64,000 bases of DNA. Source: Linderina pennispora (taxonomy: Eukaryota; Kickxellomycota; Kickxellomycetes; Kickxellales; Kickxellaceae). Location of the stretch: NCBI RefSeq assembly GCF_002104995.1, contig NW_024468249.1, forward strand, positions 1,302,001-1,366,000, in the 5' to 3' direction. The position numbers and the translations under genes were made by a program. Every line of letters begins with the position of its first letter. Positions within the stretch are counted from its first letter, which is position 1. This document shows, piece by piece, positions 32,333 through 42,317 of the stretch. The notes under the pieces are model-generated. The model did not search any database. It saw only the letters and a list, made by a program, of their open reading frames with translations, and was not told the DNA's origin.

Positions 32333-35300
32333 CGGATTTGCTGTTGCCCACACCAGAACTGCCAGCCCTGAACTTTGACTCTCGCGAGCCAGAGGGGGAA
32401 GGCAGGTCACCCGCAGATGATCTCGACGAACATGTTGATGACACTACATTTGATCCTGGAGGATCAGTCACCAGCGACGATGTGTTTGTCGATGCCTTCC
32501 AAGACTGGTCATATTTGGATCAGCCTTGGGATGAATCGGATGCCAGTAGCCCAAAACGTCGGTGTAAGTCATTGATTGATGATAAACCGACAAAAAAGGT
32601 GAAGATCGTGCAGTTATCCTCACTGCAGATCGGGTCAGGAACTAGACCACAGCTCATTGGCACGGTTCTCGGGCGCCCAGTCAGAGCGTTGCTGGACTCG
32701 GGTGCCACTACTTCATTTGTCAGCCGAAAGCTAGTATCAGACTTGGGCCTTAAAACAGTCCAGGAGTCTGGATATTCAGCTGCTTTGGCTGACGGTTCGG
32801 TGCACCAGATCTCAGTCTCGGTGCACTTTGACCTCGTGGTGGGTGCATTATGTGTTCCGGTTACGGCATTTGTGCTGCCGTTGAATCGAACAGACATCAT
32901 ACTTGGCTACGACTGGTGGTTGGAAAACTGGTTAACTCCCGATTACCAGTCTAACCAGTGGATTCTAGAACACAATGGCTCACGCTCAGAGATCACGGTT
33001 ACTACGGCGGTACCGGAATCAGTGATTAGCCTGAATGGCTTACACCGTATAGTTCGGGACCGGAAAATATTGGACGCATGGGTTGTGCTGTTGCGCCGAC
33101 CAGCAAACCCAAATGGCGTAGAGGTGGTCTGCCAGGATCGAGAACTTGAGCAGACGATACAAGAGTTCGAGTCACTATTCGCGCCAGTGATAGAACTGCC
33201 ACCTCACCGGTCGGTCGAGCATTCTATTCGGCTAGAGGATGGCCCACCGCATGCGCTTGCGTCGTATCGCATGGGCCGGAAGCAATTGTCGGAATTGAAG
33301 GCACAGCTCGACGACATGTTAGCACAAGGCTTGATTCGCCCGTCATCGTCACCATGGGCTCATCCAATAATCCTTGTTGGAAAAAAGGATGGCTCTACCC
33401 GCATGTGTGTCGACTACCGTTTATTGAACAAGCGGACGATCAAGGACAAGTATCCGTTACCACGGGTCGACGATTGTCTGGACCAGATTGGTACTGCACG
33501 TGTGTTCTCTTCGCTGGACCTCCGATCAGGGTATCATCAGATCAGAATGGCCAACGACGACATCGAGAAGATGGCATTCACCACGTGCTATGGCGCGTAT
33601 GAATTCTTGGTGATGCCATTTGGTTTGTGCAATGCTCCATCGACATTCCAACGGTTGATGAACATTGTACTTCAGCCATTTCTCGACAAGTTCGTCTTGG
33701 TATATCTGGATGATATTCTGATATACTCGGTGGATATGGAGACACATAGACAACATGTACGATTGGTCCTGGAGGCGCTGCGCAAGGCAGATCTGCACCT
33801 GAAGCCATCAAAGTGTACCTTCGCTGCCAAATCGGTACAGTTTCTGGGCCATATGGTGACTGACTGTGGGATTACGCCCTGTCAGGACAAGCTCGAAGTG
33901 GTTGAGGAATGGCCATTGCCGAATACAGCACGCGACGTACTGTCATTCCTGGGCCTTTGCTCATACTATCGTCGTTTCGTACCTGGATTTGCATCGATCG
34001 CTGCGCCGCTTTACCAACTGACCCACGAGCGGACCATGAAGGATGACGTCAACTGGTCTGCCAACGCACGGCTGGCTTTTGCAGCCCTTAAAAAGGCTGT
34101 GACAGCAGCACCCGTGCTGAAGGCGCCGGACTGGGACCGCCTATTTGTGATCGAGTCCGATGCAAGCTCTTTCGCGATTGGGGCTGTTCTAGCCCAGGCC
34201 TATGGCGACTTCCTACACCCGGTTGCATTTGCTAGTCGCTCCTTACGACCAGCTGAACGTAACTATTCGGCTCGAGAGCGCGAGATGCTAGGCATCGTCT
34301 ATGCTTTCGAAACCTGGGAGTACATTGTACGCGGTTACAAGGTTACAGTCTATACTGACCATCAGTCCCTGATTGGTGTCTTCGCGGAGCAAAATCCCCA
34401 TGGTCGCATAGCCCGCTGGCTAGAGTGCTGGATGAGCATAGCACCCAAGGTCGTATACCTGAAGGGCCAGGCCAACGTGGTTGCTGACTCCTTATCCCGT
34501 CGGTTTGATCTCGCCACACTGGTGGCCACTACGAAGCAGGAATTAACACCGGTGGAGAAGTGGGAGCTGACAGCCCGAGCTCTGATACTGAAGCAACCAC
34601 CGCCGGAGCAGGTGACTAAGCCAGAGGTCAACTGAGTACAACGTGCATTGCCCAATTTGCGACTATCCAAGCAGAACGTGCTGCTTATCAAGAAGCATAG
34701 GACCTGGCTTCCCATCGTAGAGGGGGAAAGAGCACGCATTGCACTTGTCCAGGCCTATCACTTGGATTTCGCACATCTAGGTGTATCCTCAGTGTACGGC
34801 TTGATGCATCTGCGGCATTGGTGGCTTCATATGCGCTCATATGTGGAAGACATCATTGCCCAATGTCCAGTATGTCAGGCAGCGACTGCTGGCAGAGATG
34901 ACAAGTCAAAGGCCCCGATGAATGCGCTAGTGCCGCCGGCTGAGCTATTTGTTCGCTGGGGCATTGATTTCATTGGCATTATGCCCCGCACATTGTCAGG
35001 AAACGCTTGGATTTTACTGGCGATCGAGCACACATCAAACTGGATCGTGGCTAAAGCTACAAAGGATGCTACAGCTGAAACGGTTGCCGACTTCATCTAC
35101 TGTGAGATCGCACTCCAGTACGGTGCCCCAGTAGAGATCCTGTCTGATCGTGGCTCTGCATTCCTTAGTGAGGTCACAAGTGCTTACCTTCGCCGCAACC
35201 ATGTTCGTCACCTCAAGACATCATCCTACCACCCGCAAACCAATGGCAAGACTGAATGTGCCAATGGTGTGGTAGGCCAGATGCTATCGAAACTTGCGTT

Positions 35301-35928
35301 CCATGCCAAGCACCGCTGGGATCAATATCTACCCCAGGCAGTGTGGGCAACAAGAGTTCGAATGCATGCTGTGACGAAGTTGTCCCCGTTCTTCATGTTG
35401 TTCGGAAAAGAACCAAGGCTACCACTGGATAGTATACCACCGGTCTCTTGGAACAACAAGGACAACCGTGATGTCTATGCCCAAGAAGTCCTCCGCTTGA
35501 GCAAGGTCAATTCGACCTGCCATATCGCTCGCGAACGTCAATTTGCCGCCGCACACAGAATGAATGAGGTTTATTCTAAGGCGACAAAAACGGGGAAACC
35601 CTATGACGTTAGACATTGGGTCAAGGTGAAGAATATGGCCAAGAAGAAGTTGGACCCTCCATGGCTCGGCCCGTATATGGTGTGGGAACGTGCTCCGTTC
35701 AACACATATAAGCTTGTGACGCCACAAGGACGCCGAGTTGCGGAACTGGTGCACCATGATCGTTTGAGCATGTGGACCACAGCGATGCCACCCAAGACCA
35801 TGGTTACCAGGAAAGGGCTACCCCTTCTTAAAGAGGAGGATGATGTGGTGATCACACCACAGTCACTCAAAGCCAATGCTTATGCGACTCAGCCGATCAC
35901 AGATGATGAGACTGATTCATCACCCTAG
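32278..35928 (+). CDS. pol: Pol polyprotein of Gypsy element, one in-frame TGA
   Basis: The pol frame is -1 relative to gag and open from 32278, overlapping gag by about 54 bases. In order: aspartic protease (LLDSGATTSFVS, about 32690), reverse transcriptase (HPIILVGKKDGSTRMCVDYR, then VYLDDILIYS with catalytic DD), RNase H (FVIESDASSFAIGAVLAQ, YTDHQSL). A TGA at 34633-34635 interrupts the frame. The same frame continues into integrase with an HHCC finger (CPVC near 34870), DDE residues in RWGIDFIGI, ILSDRGSAF and TNGKTECANG, and a GPY/F module (WLGPYMVWE). The final ~28 codons lie inside the 3' LTR; stop 35926-35928. No standard slippery heptamer was found in the gag overlap. Confidence 0.9.
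35830..35843 (+). other. Polypurine tract
   Basis: AAAGAGGAGGATGA immediately upstream of the 3' LTR, suited to priming plus-strand synthesis. It is also translated as part of the integrase frame. Confidence 0.6.
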
Positions 35929-36090
35929 GCGAGGCCACATAGTTAAGGCTATAAAATAGACACCGGATCACTCCAGGAGTGACCCGGGAGGAATCATCTC
36001 TTCTTGTTTAATAATATCAACTGTCCCTATCAATTGATTAGTGCCTGGGCGAGTAGACGAAGCTCGTGACCTTTAAATAGGGTCGCGACA
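35844..36090 (+). repeat. 3' LTR of Gypsy element (247 bp)
   Basis: Matches the 5' LTR over its full length. Carries the end of the pol frame (to 35928). Confidence 0.92.
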
Positions 36091-36468
36091 CTAGCTCAGA
36101 ACTCTAATTATGTCTGGTCCTGGACCTGGCTCAATATGGTACAGTGCCTGTTTGAGTGGATAGCATCCTATCGAATCCCAGCACAGTGCATGCCCATGTA
36201 GAAGGCACATCAGCTTTTGCAGGATATGTGGCCTGGCGATATCCGCATTACCGGGGCAGACAAAAATATAATTCATCCACAATACTCAATCCTATTCACT
36301 CTAGCAATGGCCACTGAATTTACTTTCAGAAATCCCTGTCATTTACATTCGCCATCCTAGCTGAACAAGTATACCAACCTCAGGTGTGGGTAGAACGATA
36401 GAAGGCAGGAACTGTGTATTTGAAATACCAAAATATCGGCGATGATGCTTAGATGTATTGACATTTAT
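36091..36468. other. Intergenic, element to left hydrolase
   Basis: Starts with the right CTAG flank (36091-36094). No gene seen; the part near 36468 is the 3' region of the hydrolase gene. Confidence 0.5.
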
Positions 36469-37182
36469 CTAGTTGGCAACACCTGCAAAGAACGTGATTG
36501 TGGCCTTGATAGCCTGGTTGGCACGATCAGCCTGCTCCTTCTTCGAGTAGTCGCCACGGGCACCAGTGAAGCCATGGTGCATATCATCGTAGCGATCGCG
36601 CACGGATAGAGAGTAGCGGGCTTTTACTAGGGCAAACTCTTCGCTGAGATCCTTCTCATCCCTAGTTTCAATCAGCAGAACAGGACCAGCAGCCTCAGAG
36701 AAATCATCAGCTGTTAGCATGCTGGGGTGGATCAGTATGGCAGCAACGGCAAGATCCTCAGCTAGCGCGCTGATGGCAAGTTTGGCACCCCAGCAAAGGC
36801 CAACAGCACCGATCTTTTCCGCACCCTCACTCAGGAGGGCACTGTGTGCCATTTCGTAAGTTGCTTTGTTGAAGGACCACGGGGCACGCTTGGCAGCAAA
36901 CTCGGCAATGAGCTCGCGGTTGCCAAGCTCAGCAGTAGTAACTGGCTTGCCCTTGAGGAAGTCAGGAATTGCAACGCGGAAGCCAGCATTGCCCAGGATA
37001 TCGGCAAACTGAAATGCATTTGGATGGAAGCCAAAAATGTCGTAGCAAAAAATCAGGCCTAACTTGGATGATCCTGGACCAGCAAAGTAGACATCAGTCC
37101 CATCGATAGTGCGAATTTCCCCAGCCTTGACATACTTGGCCGTGACAGGCGGAGTGTTGCAGCAGGCTTCGACAAACGACAT
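36469..37182 (-). CDS. Dienelactone hydrolase family protein, left copy
   Basis: Alpha/beta-hydrolase of the carboxymethylenebutenolidase family, which opens dienelactones in aromatic breakdown; fungal members are often of unknown substrate. Start at 37182 (MSFVEACCNTPPV). Visible features: FCYDIFGFHPN, the nucleophile in GLCWGAK, the acid in ETRDEKD and the histidine in DDMHHGF, giving the Cys-Asp-His triad. About 237 residues, full family length, and the frame is intact. A TATATATA on the minus strand at 37265-37272 is 83 bases upstream. It lies in an array with DHA2 transporters on the same strand, which suggests a linked role in uptake or export of small organic compounds (inference). Confidence 0.9.
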   Translation of the reverse strand: MSFVEACCNTPPVTAKYVKAGEIRTIDGTDVYFAGPGSSKLGLIFCYDIFGFHPNAFQFADILGNAGFRVAIPDFLKGKPVTTAELGNRELIAEFAAKRAPWSFNKATYEMAHSALLSEGAEKIGAVGLCWGAKLAISALAEDLAVAAILIHPSMLTADDFSEAAGPVLLIETRDEKDLSEEFALVKARYSLSVRDRYDDMHHGFTGARGDYSKKEQADRANQAIKATITFFAGVAN

Positions 37183-38430
37183 GGTGTTGAGATAAGAGTT
37201 GATATACAAGTCTGGAATAGAATCTTGATGGCCACAAGCTATTGTGGACAGAACCAAGCACCGCTATATATATGAACGCCAAGAGCTACCTCTAGATCGA
37301 AACATACCTGTGATTTAGCAGCAGTCGTGTGCAAAGTCCGTCCATCAGCTGCCTGTTCGGTACAACAGACGGGCAAGACCCACCGCCATTTCCGTGGTGC
37401 TGGCTGCTGGAATTTTAGTTTTTCCGTTCCGATAATATCCCGTGTTAATCATAAAATTAACCCAAGAATCCATCTGCAGATCAGATGAACAAATCAATGT
37501 ATCTGTGTAGTGTATGTCCAGCTGCTGCCTGCATGGTCAAACAAGGCCCTCCAGCTGACATGGATAGGTCGAAATACTGTCAACTGCCAAGGTATCGCAC
37601 ACCGAGACCGCGCTGGCAGGGTACTCCTAGAATGAAAGTGATGCGGAAATACCTCTCCCTTTTATGGAACATTCGCCATGGTAGCATTACAACGGCTGCA
37701 CAGATAAAACACTTCATCCTGGATGAAGATGACAGTGGTCCAATTTGTCATGCCCCGTATAGGGACATGTTACCCTATTTTTTGACTGTCTGATGATCCA
37801 GTCCTTCTGGAAATTAGTGGGCAAAGGCCTGACAACTTTGCTCAAAGTCCTGTGGGCTAAGGTGATATTCCCAATGGATATTGCCAGGGACGGAAATCCA
37901 AAATGACCATGGCAGAGTCATTTCAAATGCATATGCACTACATGGTTAGGCTGCGCAGGAAATTTGCCGTGGACAGGCCGAGGCAGCATTTAATGGCATC
38001 TTCCTCACCCCTGAAGCAATGTTTGTCTTCTGGTTCCGTGTCGATAGCGCTTGGTCCACATACGACCCAGGAGGCTATAGCCAGCTGAATAAACTAGCCC
38101 ACTCATCCGTACATCATAATGCTTCGACACCCTTGTTTCTGTTTCCTACGCTGCTGGTCTTAAATGCCATTGTTGCGCCTCCGACCAACTTTCATTGTTG
38201 CTATTTACTCAACTGGTTCATCAGGATATGCGTCTCGCGGCTAGGGTGATCCCGAGGAGTAGTTAATTGGATCATGATCTAAACTGGAAGTGAGAACGCG
38301 AATCTCGATTTTGGAAACAGGGATTGCTAGAGAGGGTCGTCAAATTGCAGTTGGTTGCACTAGTGCATATATCCTCATCATAAATGGCCTTGGTTGCGAT
38401 ATTATTGTAAAAAGGCAAAGTAGAAATACA
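37183..38430. other. Intergenic, left hydrolase to left transporter 2
   Basis: Promoter of the hydrolase at 37265-37272. The remainder shows no gene; open frames at 37485-37793 and 38019-38249 have no recognisable domain. Confidence 0.5.
37265..37272 (-). promoter_or_regulatory. TATA box of left hydrolase
   Basis: TATATATA 83 bases before the ATG. Confidence 0.6.
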
Positions 38431-40198
38431 CTAATCCTCCAGCGACTTCTTGAGGGTCGTCTTGAGCGGCATGTGCTTGAAGGCCAGAGAGAGAAGGAAG
38501 CTGATGCCAGTGAAAACAGTCAGGACAATAAATGCATCGCGCAGAGACGCCGAGTATGCCTTCATGATTTCTGCCTTGAGCTCGTCAGGGATGCTGGCTT
38601 TGTTGATAAGCGACTGGTCCTTTGTGATGTGGAGGATCGTCTGTGCATATGTGGGGAAGTGCTCAATGACAACAGCGATTTGTGTTTTGAGCTTGTTTTG
38701 GATGATGTTGCTGAGAACAGACACGGCAAGGATGTTGCCGACCGAGCGGAAGAAGAGAGCAACCGCAGTGATGGAAGCCAGGTGCTTTCCGGTCACAGCA
38801 GCCTGAGCAGCCAGCGGGAGCGTTTGCAGGGCAGCACCAAGACCAAAGCCACCAACAATCATGAAGCCCATGACCTTGCCAACGCTTGTGTTTGTATCGA
38901 GCGTGATGAACAGACCGTTGCCTAGTGTGAGCACAGCAGTTCCAAACCAGACCATCTCGCGGTACTTGCCGGTCTTGGCTGTGAAAATACCGGCTGAAAC
39001 CGAGCCCAGTACCATCATAAGGGCAAATGGAAGCAAATAGAGGCCAGACGTGATGTTGGACGCCTGCTTGACGACCAGAGCCCACTGCGGGATGAAGGTA
39101 ATAGGGCCAAAGAAGCCAAATCCGAAAAACAGGTGCGACATGCAAGAGAAGAAGACGTTGCGAATCTTGAACAGCCTGACCGGGATGATGGGCACCTGGG
39201 GCACCTTCCACTCGTAGAACACGCAGGCGATAATGACAACCGTACCAAACACAAAGCAGCAGATAACTGCAACCGAGTTCCACTCATAGTCACGGCCGCC
39301 CCAGGCCAGCGCCAGCAAAATAAGCGTGATGCCGACAAGGGACAAAAACGAGCCAACAAAGTCGATGCGCTTGACCTTCTCCTTCCATGAGCCCTTGGGG
39401 CGAGGGATGCGCAGGAGGAAAACAATCATGGCTGCAGAGATGACACAAATGGGGATGTTGATCCAGAAAATGACCTGCCACTTTGTATTCTGGACGATGA
39501 CACCGCCAAGAGCCGGACCAATGGCTGCGCTGAGTCCCCAGGTTCCAGTAAAAACACCGATGTATTTTCCACGCTGGCGCTCGTTCAGGATGTCAGCAAT
39601 AACGATGAGGACCATGCTGACAAGCCCACCGCCGCCGATACCCTGGATAACACGGCTGGCAATCAGCATGTTGAGCGAGTTGGACACTGCGCAGAGGATG
39701 GAGCCGATGAGGAATATGATGATGGCCAAGACCATAGTCTCGACACGACCAAGGACGTCTGATATTTTGCCGTAGATTGACTGGAACGCGGTTTGGGCAA
39801 TGAGATAGCTGCTGATAATCCACTCGGCGCGGTCAAGCGAGTTAAACTTGTCGCCAATTGGGACGTATGTGGTGGCGACAATGGTCATGTCAATTGCAGC
39901 CAGGAACATGGATAGGTCGAGACTGATGATGGCCATGGCAAGCTTGCCGCCGGACAGGAGCTGAGTGCGGGTCTCCCTGGCGTCAGGCGTCGGCGTCGCT
40001 ATCGGCTGTGACTCTGTCAGAGTTGTCTGTTGCCGAGGATGAGTATTGCTTTGCATCTTTCAGTTCGATATCGGAAATAGAGTAGGTGGTGTTGGCGGAT
40101 GAGTTTTCAGTTGTCTCGAGCTGCTGGGCGTAGGGTGCAACCTGCCTCGGGTCAACCAGCCCTGGCTCAACATCATCCTTCTGTGAGTGCGAGGCCAT
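38431..40198 (-). CDS. DHA2-type MFS transporter, left copy 2
   Basis: 14-helix drug:H+ antiporter-type MFS protein. The membrane part is one continuous frame (from 40056 down), with IDMTIVATTYVPIGDKF, GKISDVLGR (motif A), GLSAAIGPALGG (motif C-like) and LKKSLED at the end. Relative to left copy 1 it is clearly diverged but keeps the same start of core (ARETRTQLLSGGKLAM). A longer N-terminus from 40198 (MASHSQKDDVEPGLVDP) is likely. It reaches the core by one frame change near 39990. The first ATG of the uninterrupted frame is at 40056, so either start is possible. This is the best-preserved of the five transporters here. TATAAA on the minus strand lies at 40321-40326. Confidence 0.9.
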
Positions 40199-41474
40199 TT
40201 TTTGAGTGCAGGTATGTGTCAATGAGAAAATAGGTTCGTGAAGATAAAAGGAAATATATTATACTTGGCCAGATGTGGGTGCTTCTCTTTCGTCGTTTCC
40301 AGGCGGCACCCGGCTCGTCCTTTATATGCACGCAGTGCGCGGTGCAATGAGATAGTCTATGGCCATCTCGATTTGTTGTTTTTCCTCTCAAGCTAGGTGG
40401 TATGCCGGCTCTCCACTAGGCCATGCGCTATTTGTCCAAAGCAGCAGTGCACGGAGTAGGGACTACTAGAATGACATCCTATGCTGTGAGGCATGAAACC
40501 TCCAGTCGAAACCGCTAATTGAATTAGCCAAAATGGCGATCCCTCATTGCAGCCAGTGCGATTTTGCTGCATATGCGCTATAAAGGGATACGCGCTAGCT
40601 ACAAAGGCAAAAGCCTGCTACGAAAGGCGCGCGAAACCTGTTTTTGGGGGATAGTACGAGGGCATAGGCTGCTCGGTGTCTGGCCAATTGCCGAGGGGCA
40701 GGCAAGACATGTTGAAGATGCACTTCATACATCGGCTGCAGCCAGCTTAATAGGCACCACCTATAATTATCATAGGGCAAATCAATTGTCAGGCCGGACA
40801 GGGATGCGTAGTGTGGTAATAGGCTGTGGCTCGGCGCAGGTGGAGCTCATACTTACCAATGAGCGGATGCCTTCAGTGCTTCCTCTAGTGGCAGGGCACT
40901 GGATCTTCAGGGGGTCTGGCTTCCGCTAGGATACCAGGGAGCCAACATTGCCAGGCAAGCAAAGCAGGTGGACCGAGTCCTCGAATTTGGTTGAGCTAGA
41001 CTGGTCGATAGACGGGACAACAGCATGCTGCATGATTGGGGAGGGAGGGACTGGAAGGAAATGCATGTCGGAGATCATGCTTTAGCCGCTCCAGTGGAAA
41101 GCTGGCTTGGAGACTGCTTCTTCTCATGGGGGGGTGACACACAGCTGTCTCTCTGGGTATGCTACTCCAACAGAGAGCTTGTCAGGAGCAGTACTGGAAA
41201 CCGGCCTCCAGAGGTTGTGGAAAAGCCAGTATGTGATTGTAGCAGCATCGGAGGTGGAAAAGGGTGCGAGGAGTGGTTAGACAATTTCTCTTGGGTTCAA
41301 AGCCGCTAGCGCTTGTGTGTTGACAATGGTCATAAAATAGTGTTGGAAACAAGAACAGGCGCACAAGCAGCCATGCGGTACTGTTTGCCAGTAGGATCAG
41401 TGCCGCCCAGACTCAGCGCTAGGTCAATCCTAATACTCATTTCCATCCATTCCTAAAAAGAGTACTGCTGTAGC
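40199..41474. other. Intergenic, left transporter 2 to hypothetical gene
   Basis: Promoter of the transporter at its left end. An open frame at 40564-40929 has no recognisable domain. Nothing else seen. Confidence 0.5.
40321..40326 (-). promoter_or_regulatory. TATA box of left transporter 2
   Basis: CATATAAAGG on the minus strand, 123 bases upstream of the ATG at 40198. Confidence 0.5.
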
Positions 41475-42104
41475 ATGCGGTTTTTTAGATTTCGTGCAAG
41501 GGCCGGCAGCAGGCAGAGCTCAAACACGTCCGAGGAACATGGTCATGCAGCAGCATACTTCTCAGAAAATGATGCATATATCATCGACACCGCTGGATCG
41601 GGCTCGACATTCAGCGTGGCACTGCTGCATCCACAAAAAGTACTAGAATCACAGGCGTATGAGCTGGCGCTGATTCTGGCCGGGCAATATGTGCGAGAGT
41701 CCGAGGAACTTTGGGTTGGTGACCCGATGCACGACCCATCGACTACGATGCGCGCTGTGTTTCCGGATTCATCTCCGTCTACTAGCACGTGCTCTCTTTC
41801 GGCTGCGTCATCATTCCTTGGGCCCTGGCTGGGATCGGCCGGATCGTGCTCGTCGCTGTCGCTGGGTAATTCGAGGTTGAAGTGGCCCGGTAATCGGAAC
41901 CTTGCGATGTTTGGCCGGTCAAAAATAGCCAGGCACAGGCAGACAGCGTTTAGCAACGACGATGGATCAACTGTATGCGGCAGCTCGCATCTGTGCGCTG
42001 TACCCAGAATCAACCCCTCGTCAAAGGCTGGCCGGCTGTTCTCCAGGTCGGCGCAGTGGGTCCGGCGGCTTGTGTATGGCACCAAAGAGCACAATTGTTT
42101 GTAA
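41475..42104 (+). CDS. Hypothetical protein, Ser-rich
   Basis: A 209-codon frame starting MRFFRFRARAGSRQSSN. It contains DNDAYIID-like and FSVALLHPQKVLESQAYELA segments that look folded, followed by a serine-rich, low-complexity middle (SPSTSTCSLSAASSFLG) and a basic end. No family recognised. It precedes the Asi-type gene on the same strand by 213 bases. Either a small unknown protein or a frame-broken larger one; the antisense frame is also long, so coding is moderately supported. Confidence 0.42.
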   Translation: MRFFRFRARAGSRQSSNTSEEHGHAAAYFSENDAYIIDTAGSGSTFSVALLHPQKVLESQAYELALILAGQYVRESEELWVGDPMHDPSTTMRAVFPDSSPSTSTCSLSAASSFLGPWLGSAGSCSSLSLGNSRLKWPGNRNLAMFGRSKIARHRQTAFSNDDGSTVCGSSHLCAVPRINPSSKAGRLFSRSAQWVRRLVYGTKEHNCL

Positions 42105-42317
42105 TAGTGGTGGGTGGGTTGGGCGAGCCGCCGGCACACGCCTGCAGCAGCCATTGCATTCTTCTGTCACGGGACGGGTAGTGCACAATTTCGGCAGAAT
42201 ACTATTTGGGCATCTGCCTGCTGTTTGCCTTCGTTCTCCTTCCCCTTTACTTCCACAAGCAAATTTATAATAATTCTGAAAAGCCATTTGTATATTACCC
42301 ACAGACTCTCCTTTGCA

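Larger units (their letters stand above)
31057..36090 (+). mobile_element. Ty3/Gypsy LTR retrotransposon, 5,034 bp, apparently recent
   Basis: Complete element: two identical 247-bp LTRs, a primer site, gag, pol with domain order protease, reverse transcriptase, RNase H, integrase (the Gypsy order), a purine tract and a CTAG flank on both sides. The reading frames are open apart from one in-frame TGA between RNase H and integrase. Identical LTRs mean recent insertion. It sits between left transporter 1 and the left hydrolase, in the opposite orientation to both. Confidence 0.92.

Noticed and set aside
36091-36468. Second retrotransposon fragment after the 3' LTR.
   Set aside because: No LTR or pol similarity seen beyond 36090.
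42114-42317. N-terminal extension of the Asi-type protein.
   Set aside because: The frame is open upstream, but the sequence is leader-like and the ATG at 42318 gives a better start.
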